Assembly (NCBI GenBank): GCA_021849805.1
Contig: JAJZSL010000001.1
Coordinates: forward strand, 1-64,000
Direction: 5' to 3'
DNA length: 64,000 nt
Source: a bacterium
Lineage (GTDB): Bacteria > Verrucomicrobiota > Verrucomicrobiia > Chthoniobacterales > UBA6821
Below the pieces are notes generated by a model. It was given only the letters and a program-made list of their open reading frames with translations. It searched no databases and was not told the DNA's origin. Position numbers and translations under genes: made by a program. Positions within the stretch are counted from its first letter, which is position 1; each line of letters begins with the position of its first letter. Shown here piece after piece: positions 34,399-43,854 of this stretch.

Positions 34399-35064
34399 AT
34401 GAAAATTCAAATAGTGACTCCTTTTCCTGGTATCTGCCATGGGGCCCTGAAAGAAAGCATATTGAAGCGAGCTCAAGAAGCAGCACTCATTCAGATTGAA
34501 GTCATCAATTTAAGAGCTTGGGCAACTGATAAGCATCGGACCTTAGATGCTCCTCCTTATGGTGGAGGAGCTGGAATGGTCATGAAGGTAGAACCTATTG
34601 CTCGTGCGCTTGAAGAGTTAAGAACTCCAGAGAGTAAAGTTATTTTTATGTCACCTCAAGGAAGGCCATTTAATCAAAAAATGGCTCATGAATTAACAGA
34701 AGAGCAACATCTTATTTTTTTGTGTGGTCATTATGAAGGAGTAGATCAACGAGTCATTGACTATCTTGTAGATCAGGAAATCTCTATTGGTGATTATGTG
34801 CTTACTAATGGGGCATTAGCTGCTCTCGTGGTTACTGATGCCCTTGTACGGTTGCTTCCGGATGTTCTAGGTGATTCTCAATCAGCACCTAATGATTCTT
34901 TTGAAAAAGGATTGCTTGACTTCCCTCATTATACGCGCCCTGAAGAGTTTCATGGATGGAGGGTCCCCGCAGTTTTACTTTCTGGCAATCATGCTGCTAT
35001 TGAATCATGGCGCAGAGAAGAAGCTTTTGAAAACACCAAGAAAAAGAGACCTGATTTACTTTAG
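34399..35064 (+). CDS. trmD: tRNA (guanine-N1)-methyltransferase TrmD
   Basis: TrmD methylates G37 of tRNAs reading CNN codons, using S-adenosylmethionine held in its trefoil knot. The start at 34399 (MKIQIVTPFPGICHG) matches the family; a Met eight codons upstream adds a short non-conserved tail. Signatures are PPYGGGAGMVMKVEP, FLCGHYEGVDQRVIDY and SIGDYVLTNGALAALVVTDA, then RLLPDVLGDSQS. It is remote from rpsP, with which it is normally clustered. It converges on the first rho gene (23 bases between stops). Confidence 0.96.
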   Translation: MKIQIVTPFPGICHGALKESILKRAQEAALIQIEVINLRAWATDKHRTLDAPPYGGGAGMVMKVEPIARALEELRTPESKVIFMSPQGRPFNQKMAHELTEEQHLIFLCGHYEGVDQRVIDYLVDQEISIGDYVLTNGALAALVVTDALVRLLPDVLGDSQSAPNDSFEKGLLDFPHYTRPEEFHGWRVPAVLLSGNHAAIESWRREEAFENTKKKRPDLL

Positions 35065-35087
35065 AAAACAATCAGAAGATGTCAAAA

Positions 35088-36365
35088 TCAGATTCCTTTT
35101 AATCCACTGAGGAGTAATTCTGTATTGGAGTTAGTGATTTCTATGTTCTGAATAAGAATTTGAATGGCTTCACCCGCAGGAAGCTCCAAGAGCTGTGAAC
35201 GTAATTGAAGGATACGCTTTAATTCTTCAGGGTGATAGAGTAGCTCTTCTCGACGTGTCGCTGATTTAATAAGATGAATTGCTGGAAAAATTCTCTGTTC
35301 GGCAATAGAACGATCGAGCATAACTTCCATGTTGCCAGTTCCTTTAAACTCTTCAAAAATGAGATCATCCATGCGACTTTGAGTATCAATAAGAGCTGTT
35401 GCTAGAATAGTTAAGCTTCCTCCTTCCTCCACATTTCGTGCTGAGCCAAAGAAGCGTTTTGGTTTTGAAAGTGCTCTGCTATCAATGCCGCCACTCATTG
35501 TTTTTCCTTTTGTACTTATTGCATTATTATAGCCCCTAGAGAGACGTGTTAAACTATCGATTAAAATAACAACATCTTTACCAAGCTCTAAAAGTCGCTT
35601 GGAGCGCTCAGAGACTATTTCAGAAACTTGAAGATGGCGGTTGGTTGGTTCATCAAAAGTTGAACTGATGATTTCGCACTTAAGACTACGTTTTAAATCT
35701 GTTACTTCCTCTGGACGTTCATCAACTAATAGAACGATAAGATGAATATCAGGATAATTAGTACAAAGAGCTAAAGCGATATTCTTGAGTAACATTGTTT
35801 TTCCTGCACGAGGGGGAGCAATGATTAGTCCTCGTTGCCCCATGCCAAGAGGAGCAATTAAATCAATAACTCGTCCTGTCAAGTTTGTATTCTTAGGCTG
35901 CTCCAGGAGAATACGCTTCACTGGAAAAGTGGCAGTGAGTTGCTCAAAATCTTTTGGAATCTTCCACTCCTCAATAGGAATACCTTCAATTTCAGTCAAT
36001 TCATGCATGATTAAACGATTCGAATGAAGAACACTCAGCATTCCTTTCAAACGAAGTCCAGGCTTAAGGTTATATTTTTTAATCATGGGGAGGGGGATAA
36101 GAACATCTTCTATAGATGGCTTCAAATCAAAAGCGAGCCACCTAAGTACAGCTTCGTTAGGAGTGAATTCTAAGATTCCTTCTGTGCTTAAGCTTCCTCC
36201 AGAGTGCAAATGATGGTGAGCTTGAGATAAAATCAATCCATGAAAAGAAGAATGATTGGAGCTGAGATTGAGTGACTGACTCCGCTTGAGCAATTGATAA
36301 TAGCTTAGATGATGCAATTCATTGAGGAGAAGAGTGTCGGGTTGTAAGCTTGTTGATAGCGCCAT
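35088..36365 (-). CDS. rho: Transcription termination factor Rho (first copy)
   Basis: The 425-residue ATP-dependent RNA helicase terminates transcription. The N-terminal RNA-binding part (about 55-125) precedes the RecA-like domain: Walker [34 protein letters not shown] (catalytic Glu), [20 protein letters not shown] (Walker B), the Q-loop [12 protein letters not shown] region, and the R-finger segment [20 protein letters not shown]. The catalytic machinery looks intact. It has a shorter N-terminus than the second copy at 53890, without the basic extension. It follows coaE by 16 bases. The start has no alternatives of note. Confidence 0.93.
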   Translation of the reverse strand: MALSTSLQPDTLLLNELHHLSYYQLLKRSQSLNLSSNHSSFHGLILSQAHHHLHSGGSLSTEGILEFTPNEAVLRWLAFDLKPSIEDVLIPLPMIKKYNLKPGLRLKGMLSVLHSNRLIMHELTEIEGIPIEEWKIPKDFEQLTATFPVKRILLEQPKNTNLTGRVIDLIAPLGMGQRGLIIAPPRAGKTMLLKNIALALCTNYPDIHLIVLLVDERPEEVTDLKRSLKCEIISSTFDEPTNRHLQVSEIVSERSKRLLELGKDVVILIDSLTRLSRGYNNAISTKGKTMSGGIDSRALSKPKRFFGSARNVEEGGSLTILATALIDTQSRMDDLIFEEFKGTGNMEVMLDRSIAEQRIFPAIHLIKSATRREELLYHPEELKRILQLRSQLLELPAGEAIQILIQNIEITNSNTELLLSGLKGI

Positions 36366-36381
36366 AGAGACTAAAGAAGTA

Positions 36382-36981
36382 TTACGATTTTAAAATTGAC
36401 AAGCCGAGCATCATGATTTGCTGTTCCAAAAAGTCGATTATTCCATCATTCCAGACTACGTAAGTAGCACGCGATATTTTTTCTTGCAATGGCCACTGAA
36501 GTTTAATCAGAGCATGAGCAACTCGAGAGGTCAAATTTCTATAGTTAGTAAGACGATGTAAAAGAACTTTTTCACAAGCACCAACAACAACAACATCATC
36601 AAAAAAATCTTTGAGATCATTCTCATAGAGAAGTGGGATTTCAGCCAAAAAGAAAATTTTTCGATTCCCCTTAGCAGCCTGTGCTCTAGGAAGCCATTGA
36701 TTTCGTAAGCGTGGATGCAGTATTGCTTCGAGTTTTTGTTTGCTTCGAGAATTTTTAATGAGATGAGCACGTAATCGTACACGATCTATTTCTCCTTTGT
36801 CACTATAAATTGCTCTGCCAAATGCTGTAATTAATTCTTGAATTACGTTTTGATCATTTTCTAAAAAATTGGTGATTTCTTGATCCGCAATAAAAGGAGA
36901 AACAGCTAGCCTCTTTGCTAAAAATGATGTCGCCATTGACTTCCCTGCAGCTATGCTACCAGTAATTGCAATACTAGGCAT
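36382..36981 (-). CDS. coaE: Dephospho-CoA kinase
   Basis: CoaE phosphorylates dephospho-CoA in the last step of CoA synthesis. The 199-residue protein has Walker A ITGSIAAGKSMATSFL (GxxxxGKS), then ADQEITNFLE and LEAILHPRLRNQWL (family HP motif), FLAEIPLLYEND and VVVGACEKVLLHRL. The usual D-AD motif is slightly altered (FIADQE), which is common. The gene is followed by rho 16 bases downstream, and the two probably form an operon. It is divergent from the Nudix gene. Confidence 0.93.
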   Translation of the reverse strand: MPSIAITGSIAAGKSMATSFLAKRLAVSPFIADQEITNFLENDQNVIQELITAFGRAIYSDKGEIDRVRLRAHLIKNSRSKQKLEAILHPRLRNQWLPRAQAAKGNRKIFFLAEIPLLYENDLKDFFDDVVVVGACEKVLLHRLTNYRNLTSRVAHALIKLQWPLQEKISRATYVVWNDGIIDFLEQQIMMLGLSILKS

Positions 36982-37020
36982 AAAAAATTAATGTTAACGA
37001 GTATGTAAAAAATTTTTAAA

Positions 37021-37554
37021 ATGAAAAATGTTTTTCAGCTTACGATGGAATATTTGGATTATTATCCCGAAGAAAAAAATAACTTGATACCGTTGCTTAA
37101 TCAATTAGAAGATTCTTCTAACATATTTGACAGGAAAACGCGACCTGCACATATTACTACAAGTGCAATTGTTATTGAAAACAATCATTTGCTAACAATT
37201 TTTCATCCGTTTTTTAAGAAATGGTTTCAACCAGGTGGCCATCTAGAAATAGGAGAAACACCTCTGGAAGCTTCAATGAGAGAATTACTAGAGGAGACAG
37301 GGCTTCATTCTTCTATTCACTTTTGGCATGATCGTTATCAATTTCCCTTTGATATCGATGTTCAATTTATTCCAGCAAATACAGAAAAAGGAGAGTTGGA
37401 ACATATTCATTATGATTTTCGATATTTATTGAAAATTAAAGAACGTACTCTTAGTAGCCTTCAGCATGATCACGAAATTGCTTGGATTAATTGTTCAACA
37501 TTAGAAGAAGAAAATCTAATTCGACTCCATAAAAAAATTCTGCTTCCTCAGTGA
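37021..37554 (+). CDS. Nudix hydrolase
   Basis: The 177-residue protein has a complete Nudix box, GGHLEIGETPLEASMRELLEETGL (positions about 76-99; G-x5-E-x7-R-E-x2-E-E-x-G). The preceding TTSAIVIENNHLLTIFHPFF and WFQPGGH strand also fit the fold. The box metal ligands (the REL-LEE glutamates) are intact, so pyrophosphatase activity is likely. The substrate is not predictable, because the region after the box is not characteristic of a known subfamily. It is transcribed away from coaE and converges on the secretin gene (15 bases apart). Confidence 0.9.
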   Translation: MKNVFQLTMEYLDYYPEEKNNLIPLLNQLEDSSNIFDRKTRPAHITTSAIVIENNHLLTIFHPFFKKWFQPGGHLEIGETPLEASMRELLEETGLHSSIHFWHDRYQFPFDIDVQFIPANTEKGELEHIHYDFRYLLKIKERTLSSLQHDHEIAWINCSTLEEENLIRLHKKILLPQ

Positions 37555-37569
37555 TTCAATTTTTCTTTG

Positions 37570-39603
37570 TTAGTGAATGAAAGAGAAACTATTATTTTTT
37601 TTCGAGTGAAGCTGATGCAAAAGATTTCCATTTTGATTCAAAATTCGAGGTGTAACAAAAATAATCAAATTTTTTTTAATTTTTTTATCGACTTGGTATT
37701 TAAATAGTTTTCCAGCTAATGGAATACTACTAAGCAGTGGAATTTTATCATTAAATTTTTGAATATCTTCTCGAATCAATCCCCCTAAGACAACAGTTTG
37801 ACCATCCCAAACAGTAACGGATGTATGGACTTCTCTCACTGTAAATACTGGTTGGTTGATTGTATTCGTTGTTAATGTAGAAGAAAAAGGAACAGTATTA
37901 ATGTTTGTACCTAGTGAACTATAACCTACAGTGTTAATTGGACTTCCATAGTTAATGAAACCATCAAAATCTGTAATTTGAGGGTGTAGTTCTAATTCAA
38001 TGCTATAACCGTCTGGTGCTATTGTTGGTTTAGCTTCTAAAATAACTCCTAAATTTTTTGTTGTCCACGTGTTAGGGAATGAAGGAGTAATTGTAGGGGG
38101 AGTTGTATAGAAAGCACGTTCACCACTATTCGTCGTTGATTGTGGAATTTGTGGTGGACTGTACTCTGTTGGATAAATAAATTCATCAATGATTTTAACA
38201 ATTGCCTGCACACCATCCTTGGTTGTTACATGAGGTGCAGCCATCAAATTTACTCCCTTTTTTCTTTGAAGTGCTTGAAGTGTTACTTCAAGTTGTGCAT
38301 TATTATAAACACCTGTAATACCGAAAATACCAGCCATCTTTTCTGCTTCTTTGTGAGAGCTAGAACTACGCTCAATAGCAGTATCAATGGAGTTTTCTTC
38401 TAAGTACTGATTCTCAGAGTTTAGATCATGTACTGATTGAATTTCTGAGATGGAAGTTGAAGAATTTAGTGATCCGGGAGAATCACTTTTCTCCTTAGTA
38501 TTTAAATAAATACCACTGTTGCCAATTTGTAGGCCTTTAAGAATAGAGTTTATTCCAAGTTTTTCAAATTGATCTTGAGTAACTTCGATAAATTTTGTTT
38601 CTATTGAGATTTGTAAAGGCTCTTGATAATTGCAAGTAGAAAGCAAAAAATCAGCAAGATCTATGTTTTCTTTAGTATTATGTAACAAAAGTTTATGATT
38701 TTCTTGTGAATAATTAGCAAATGATCCTTCTGGAAAAGTAATTCCTTGATGTTGAAGATAATTTTTTGCAGAAAGAGGATTACTCGGATCAATATTAGTA
38801 TTATAATCAATACCAAAAATAGAATTCGATTTTATTATATATTCTTTATTAAAAAAAATCTTCTTTTCTTCAAGATCTGATAAAAGGACAACAGCATAAG
38901 GATCAATACGTATTGCAAGATTTGCTTGTTTTGCTAGATATTCTAAAGCAGTTCTTATTGGAACTTGTTTGAGATCTAGCGAAATATGAGGTTGTACTGA
39001 TTTTTCTAAAAGTGAAGAAGAGTTAGCAGTAGATTTTTTTTCTTCTAATTTAAGATTTAGAACAATATTAATACCTTTTTTTTCATTGTCATAATCAATA
39101 CTTTTTTGTTTTAAATAATCAATAGCTTCAGGAAGAGGTACATTTTCTAAACTTATTTGTGAAATGATAATTGATGATAATTTTGAAATTAGTGTATTTT
39201 TACTATCTGAAAAATCAGTTTGTAGTTGAGAATTTTCATTATTATCTAAAGCATCACTATTATTTTTAGAAATTTCCCATGATTTATCAACATCGTCAAT
39301 TAATAGATTAGCTGTTTGTTGATAGTTTTCCAAATTCAGCTTTTTTTCTTTCTTATTAATTTCAGTTATTCTAGAAATTGCTTTCTTATTATTTGGATTA
39401 ATTATGAGTATTTTATTATAATACTTTAAAGCTAATTCAATGTCATTTTTTCTTTCAGCATCAAGTGCTTTCTCTAATAATGAAGTAATAGTAGTAGTAT
39501 TCTTTATTTGATTAACTTTATTTGCATGCAACTGGTCGTTTAAGAATACCAGCAGTATGATACAAACATATAAAGAAATAATTTTCATCATAAATTTATT
39601 CAT
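37570..39603 (-). CDS. Secretin, Amuc_1098/PilQ type (second of a tandem pair)
   Basis: The 677-residue outer-membrane channel subunit starts with a signal peptide (ISLYVCIILLVFL) and a TPR-like hairpin (LEKALDAERKNDIELALKYY). Two N-domain-like repeats follow (GINIVLNLKLEEKKS and IRTALEYLAKQANLAIRI). The secretin core at the C-terminus includes TVWDGQTVVLGGLIREDIQ, KIPLLSSIPLAGKLF and LIIFVTPRIL, the hallmark VLGGL and SIPLLG-like motifs. A Ser-rich insert lies around residues 380-410. It overlaps the stop of the upstream secretin gene by eight bases and appears to be the last gene of the pilus-like operon. It resembles its neighbour, so it is probably a duplication. Confidence 0.85.
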   Translation of the reverse strand: MNKFMMKIISLYVCIILLVFLNDQLHANKVNQIKNTTTITSLLEKALDAERKNDIELALKYYNKILIINPNNKKAISRITEINKKEKKLNLENYQQTANLLIDDVDKSWEISKNNSDALDNNENSQLQTDFSDSKNTLISKLSSIIISQISLENVPLPEAIDYLKQKSIDYDNEKKGINIVLNLKLEEKKSTANSSSLLEKSVQPHISLDLKQVPIRTALEYLAKQANLAIRIDPYAVVLLSDLEEKKIFFNKEYIIKSNSIFGIDYNTNIDPSNPLSAKNYLQHQGITFPEGSFANYSQENHKLLLHNTKENIDLADFLLSTCNYQEPLQISIETKFIEVTQDQFEKLGINSILKGLQIGNSGIYLNTKEKSDSPGSLNSSTSISEIQSVHDLNSENQYLEENSIDTAIERSSSSHKEAEKMAGIFGITGVYNNAQLEVTLQALQRKKGVNLMAAPHVTTKDGVQAIVKIIDEFIYPTEYSPPQIPQSTTNSGERAFYTTPPTITPSFPNTWTTKNLGVILEAKPTIAPDGYSIELELHPQITDFDGFINYGSPINTVGYSSLGTNINTVPFSSTLTTNTINQPVFTVREVHTSVTVWDGQTVVLGGLIREDIQKFNDKIPLLSSIPLAGKLFKYQVDKKIKKNLIIFVTPRILNQNGNLLHQLHSKKNNSFSFIH

Positions 39604-41899
39604 TTCTATTACTATCTTTTTTTGATAGGTTAAGAAAATAGACTGTCACAAAGATTAATAAATTACGTTTAATCTTATGTTCAGAAGTAGAATGAAAAAG
39701 CTGTCCTGCTAAAGGAATGCTACTGATAAGAGGAATTTTTTCTTTAGTTGTTTTTATATCTTCTCTCATTAGTCCTCCTAAAAGAACAGTTTGTCCATCT
39801 TTTAACACTATTTGTGTATCAACTTCACGAACACTGAAAATTGGTTGATTGATTGTATTTTCTGTTAAAAGTACACTTGCTGTTGAAGTGATTAAATTTG
39901 TTTGTCCAGCAAAAAAAACTGGTGCTTGAGAATAAATAGGATTTCCATAATTAACAAATCCTTGAAATTCAACGATCTGTGGAGATAATTTCAACTCAAT
40001 ACTATTATTATTGCTATTAATAGTAGGCTCGACTTCTAGTTGAACTCCAACATCTCTTTTCTTAAAAGATGATGGAGTCGTTGGAATAGCAGGATTAATT
40101 CCAGTTCCCTGACTTTGTGGTATTTGTGGTGGAGAATAATCAGAAGGATAAGGAAATTCTCTTGCAACTCTAATGGTTGCTTTTTTTCCGCTTGAAACAG
40201 TAATTTTAGGTGCTGAAATTAGATCTACTTCTTTATGCTGATTAATTGCATTGATAATAATTTGGAATTGAGGATTTGTAAGTATTCCAGCAAGAGTAAG
40301 TGTTCCTATTGTCGCACTTGCTGGAGCTCCATATAGTAACATTTCTAGTGATTGAGAAGTAATAGCTAATGATGTTACTTGTGATGGTGCAGTATAGTTT
40401 TTCAATTCATTACTAAAATTTTCTTTTTTCAAATGGCATCCAAGTTGGAAAATTCCTAAGAGCCAATTTATACCTCGCTCTTTAAGATCATCGTGCTTTA
40501 TTTCAAGAAATCGTGTTTCAATTTCAATTTGTTCTTCTGGTTTTGTAAAAGAACCTTGTAATAATGACTCTATTAATTTAAGATTTGAAATTGTATTCCT
40601 AACAATAAGTATATTTTTTGAATGAAGGTAATGAAGATTAGACCCCTTAGGAAAAGTAACTCCTTGCGAAGTTAAAATATTTCTTATACACTCAGAATCA
40701 GATAGCATAGATTTTTCTTTTTTTAATTCATGATTAGTTATATCAGTATTAAAATAAGTAAAAATTCTAGAGGAAATTTTATACTCTTGAATAGAAAATG
40801 GCTCAATTGGTTCATTATTATCGATAATAGCAATTGCATACTGCTCTATTCTCATTTGTAGATTAGCCTGTTGAACTATATATTTAATAACTTCTTCTAA
40901 TGGTGTATCGGTAAGTGAAAGTGTGATCTTAGGTTCAGGTGACAAATTAGCTAAATCTAAAGCTAGCACAATGTTTATTCCTCTCTTTGCATTGTCACTC
41001 TCTTCAGTATCAAGTTTAATAGACTGATCTTTAATCTCATCAAGTGCAGATTGTAATGGAGTATCAATAAACTCAACTTTAGGTATAATAATTCTATGGA
41101 TTTTATTAACAATATCCTGATTACTTCTTTCCAATGTTAAGGCATTAATTTGATTATTTTTTTGTTGAATTATATTATTAGAAAGAGGAAAATTCCAAGA
41201 ATGATCAATACTTGAAGCCATCAGACCTATTGTTTGATTTTTATTAGCAAAAACATTTTCTTCATTTTCTTTTTTAATAATATTTAACCCAATTTGTGCA
41301 GCTTGATTATAAGGATCAATGTTTAGTACTTCATTAAATTTTCTATTTGCTAAATCAAATTTTCCTATTCCATAAAAATCAATACCCATTAGTAAAAGAG
41401 ACTCAACGTCATTAGTTTTAAAACGTTTTTTTCCCTCCTTATTACTTATTTTTTTTAAGCTCTCCAACAAAAAATTTTTAGGAGGATAATCAAAATAATA
41501 CTCTTTAGATTCAATAATTTTTTTTATACATTCTGCATTCTTATTCTGATGAAGTACAATAAATTTTAGAATAAGAATAATAGCAATTTTATTTAGTGAA
41601 TATAAAACATCTTGATAAAGAGAATCAAATTTAACCTTACTATTTTCTAAAGAATCTATCGCAATTTTATAATTTTGAAATGCTGAGCAGTAATTTTTAT
41701 TTGAAAATTCACTTTTTCCTATATCAATTCTTTCTTTTGCATAAGCTTGCAGTGTATTATCAATAACTTCTTGTTTTTCATTTTTATCATTCTTGACTAC
41801 TTCAATAGCATAGAGAGTAAAAGAAATATTATTTGTTAAAATAAAGAAAAAAAGTATTACTTTATTTATTTTCAGATAGTATCTGATAGTATAAAACAT
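39596..41899 (-). CDS. Secretin, Amuc_1098/PilQ type (first of a tandem pair)
   Basis: The 767-residue secretin has an N-terminal signal/anchor (VILFFFILTNNISFTLYA), TPR-like helices (about 60-225, with FKTNDVESLLLMGIDFYG and LANRKFNEVLNIDPYNQAA), and secretin N-domains (GINIVLALDLANLSPEPKI; VIKYIVQQANLQMRIEQYA). The secretin core ends with VLKDGQTVLLGGLMREDIK, KIPLISSIPLAGQLF and NLLIFVTVYFLNL. Secretins form ring channels in the outer membrane for type IV pilus-like or type II-like systems. It is longer than the next gene by an extended TPR region. The two overlap by eight bases. It lies 24 bases after the Amuc_1099-like gene. Confidence 0.87.
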   Translation of the reverse strand: MFYTIRYYLKINKVILFFFILTNNISFTLYAIEVVKNDKNEKQEVIDNTLQAYAKERIDIGKSEFSNKNYCSAFQNYKIAIDSLENSKVKFDSLYQDVLYSLNKIAIILILKFIVLHQNKNAECIKKIIESKEYYFDYPPKNFLLESLKKISNKEGKKRFKTNDVESLLLMGIDFYGIGKFDLANRKFNEVLNIDPYNQAAQIGLNIIKKENEENVFANKNQTIGLMASSIDHSWNFPLSNNIIQQKNNQINALTLERSNQDIVNKIHRIIIPKVEFIDTPLQSALDEIKDQSIKLDTEESDNAKRGINIVLALDLANLSPEPKITLSLTDTPLEEVIKYIVQQANLQMRIEQYAIAIIDNNEPIEPFSIQEYKISSRIFTYFNTDITNHELKKEKSMLSDSECIRNILTSQGVTFPKGSNLHYLHSKNILIVRNTISNLKLIESLLQGSFTKPEEQIEIETRFLEIKHDDLKERGINWLLGIFQLGCHLKKENFSNELKNYTAPSQVTSLAITSQSLEMLLYGAPASATIGTLTLAGILTNPQFQIIINAINQHKEVDLISAPKITVSSGKKATIRVAREFPYPSDYSPPQIPQSQGTGINPAIPTTPSSFKKRDVGVQLEVEPTINSNNNSIELKLSPQIVEFQGFVNYGNPIYSQAPVFFAGQTNLITSTASVLLTENTINQPIFSVREVDTQIVLKDGQTVLLGGLMREDIKTTKEKIPLISSIPLAGQLFHSTSEHKIKRNLLIFVTVYFLNLSKKDSNRNE

Positions 41900-41923
41900 A
41901 TAGTAATAAACTAGTTAGATAAT

Positions 41924-42985
41924 TTAGTCTAAAAAAGGAATTGAATAATAATTTCCATTTCTTTCGATAGTAACTTCTTGGTTATTGATTTTTATCAACT
42001 TATAAGCTTCTGGCTGATAATTTTTTTTCGCCTTTTCTTTAAGAAATAAAGGCTCTAATTCAAAAGAATCATTATAACTGACAAAAATTTTTTTAGTTAC
42101 TGATACAATTGGATATTCGAAGATTATACCCTCACTAATAGTAACTAGTGTAGATTGTGGGTATAGTGTACTTTTTTTAATCAGTGTAAATAATTCATTA
42201 TCTAAAATATTTTTTATCATTAATTCACTCGTATCATACCAGATCCCTCTATAAAGTATTTTTTTCCTTTCGTAGCTCTGAATAACTAAAGGAAGACCTG
42301 ATAATTTTTCTCCAAGTTTTACTCTAATAATTTTTATACTAAAAACTTTTTTTCCTTGCTCATCAATAGTTGGTATTAAGGTTTGAGGTTGAATTTTAAA
42401 AAAATCCTCACCATTTTCTTGCATTACTCCTACAAAATCTAAGTAATAATTAGTTTTACAAATTGAAGCTTTATTGCATCTTAACTTTGTCCAAAGTAAT
42501 GGATGTGAATATGGATCATTAGGATTTGATGATTCTTTTCCTGGATTTTTATACGGATCATTACCTTTCCACTCTTCTAAATTAGTAAATCCATCTCCAT
42601 CTGAATCTTCATTAAGAATATTTGGATTTGAGTAGTCTAGATTATTTTTAATTAACCATTCATTTTTTATTGGTGGTAAAATTTCTTTTTCTTCTTCATA
42701 GAGATCATGTAAAATATTATTTTTACTAAAATATCTTCTTGAAGAAAATAGCATGATATCATTTGTTCTTTTATTCCAAGAAATATTCTCAATCATTTGT
42801 AAAAAATTTTTGTTTTTAGTTTGTATAGACCTTTCCATAATAATTTCAGAGTAAGAATTTTTTTTTGTATTGACAGAGAAAAAATTTTCTTTTGAAAATA
42901 AATTTTTCAGTATTGTAGATATAGAGATGCAGAATATTATTATACTTATTATTAAAAAATAGTATGATGCTTTTCGTTTATTCAT
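41924..42985 (-). CDS. Amuc_1099-type pilus-locus protein
   Basis: The 353-residue protein has an N-terminal membrane anchor (about 8-27, YFLIISIIIFCISISTIL) and an extracytoplasmic part. Around residue 127 it carries a calcium-binding-like repeat (NEDSDGDGFTNLEEWKGNDP, D-x-D-x-D-G type), as in the Amuc_1099 family. The rest is beta-rich. Its position between the Amuc_1100-like gene and the secretins agrees with the Akkermansia order. I have not seen a further conserved motif. It overlaps the upstream gene by one base (TAATG). Function: part of a pilus-like complex of unknown role. Confidence 0.8.
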   Translation of the reverse strand: MNKRKASYYFLIISIIIFCISISTILKNLFSKENFFSVNTKKNSYSEIIMERSIQTKNKNFLQMIENISWNKRTNDIMLFSSRRYFSKNNILHDLYEEEKEILPPIKNEWLIKNNLDYSNPNILNEDSDGDGFTNLEEWKGNDPYKNPGKESSNPNDPYSHPLLWTKLRCNKASICKTNYYLDFVGVMQENGEDFFKIQPQTLIPTIDEQGKKVFSIKIIRVKLGEKLSGLPLVIQSYERKKILYRGIWYDTSELMIKNILDNELFTLIKKSTLYPQSTLVTISEGIIFEYPIVSVTKKIFVSYNDSFELEPLFLKEKAKKNYQPEAYKLIKINNQEVTIERNGNYYSIPFLD

Positions 42986-43806
42986 TATTCAAAATCAAAA
43001 AAATCTATTTTCATATGAATACTTAATTCTTCATGGTCAAAGATTATTTTAATTAAATCTTTTTGATGATTTAAAAAATGGAGTGGGCCTTTTTGATTAC
43101 TGTTTTCGACACTTACTTTTTCTATAATAAAATAATAAGGACTAGTAACAATAAGATTGATGAAGTTTTGAAAAGAATTTTCATCTGTTTTGAAACTTAG
43201 TAATAAATAGCCCATTTTTTCGATTTTTAATGAATCTAAACTGAAACTGTAAGTTTCATTTTCAAATAAAAATTCACTGATAGTTAATGAATTATATTCG
43301 AAAAGATGATCAGCGATCCAAAAAAGTAAAAATTCTTCTTTACTTTTTTTTATTGCATCTTCTGAATTACGAATAGCTACTTTTTCTTCTATTAGTCCTA
43401 AAAAAAATGAATTAGAGAATATAATGCTCTTTTCCTCACTTTTTTCTTTGAGATAGTCAAGATCTTTCTGTAGTTGCATTTGGAATTGATTGCTGTTAAC
43501 AACAATTCGTTCTAAAGGCAAGATAATTCGATGTTTTTTTAAATAATCAGAAAGATAGTCAATGCTGTACAGATTATCTGTTTGAGCAATGGTGAGTTCT
43601 TGAAGTTCTTTCTCAGTAAAAGGAGTTCTTTGATTTTCTAGATTTGCTTTTACAACTTTGTAATCTCTTTTTGTACAATAAAAATCTAAAAAGACTTTAG
43701 TAATCCAAATAGTGATAATTAAAACTACAACAGTACTAGCTTTTATTAGCAAAATTACTTTTTCTTTGTTTTTCTTAAAGAAGAAAAAATGATAATCCCG
43801 AAACAT
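42985..43806 (-). CDS. Amuc_1100-like (PilO-type) pilus-locus protein
   Basis: The 273-residue protein has one N-terminal membrane helix (about 18-42), then a periplasmic domain that starts with a helical region (about 45-165). A FQMQLQKDLDYLKEK segment matches the FQN.L coiled region of Amuc_1100. It ends with a strand (SIHMKIDFFDFE) that corresponds to the terminal QVSLNLVHF strand. PilO-like proteins pair with PilN in the inner-membrane alignment complex. In Akkermansia the homologue is a highly abundant outer-membrane-associated protein studied for host effects. The gene lies 48 bases after the PilM-like gene. Assignment relies on topology, position and a weak sequence pattern. Confidence 0.72.
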   Translation of the reverse strand: MFRDYHFFFFKKNKEKVILLIKASTVVVLIITIWITKVFLDFYCTKRDYKVVKANLENQRTPFTEKELQELTIAQTDNLYSIDYLSDYLKKHRIILPLERIVVNSNQFQMQLQKDLDYLKEKSEEKSIIFSNSFFLGLIEEKVAIRNSEDAIKKSKEEFLLFWIADHLFEYNSLTISEFLFENETYSFSLDSLKIEKMGYLLLSFKTDENSFQNFINLIVTSPYYFIIEKVSVENSNQKGPLHFLNHQKDLIKIIFDHEELSIHMKIDFFDFE

Positions 43807-43854
43807 TCTATGGGACTAGCATATGAAGACAACTATTGCAAATAGAATCTTCTT

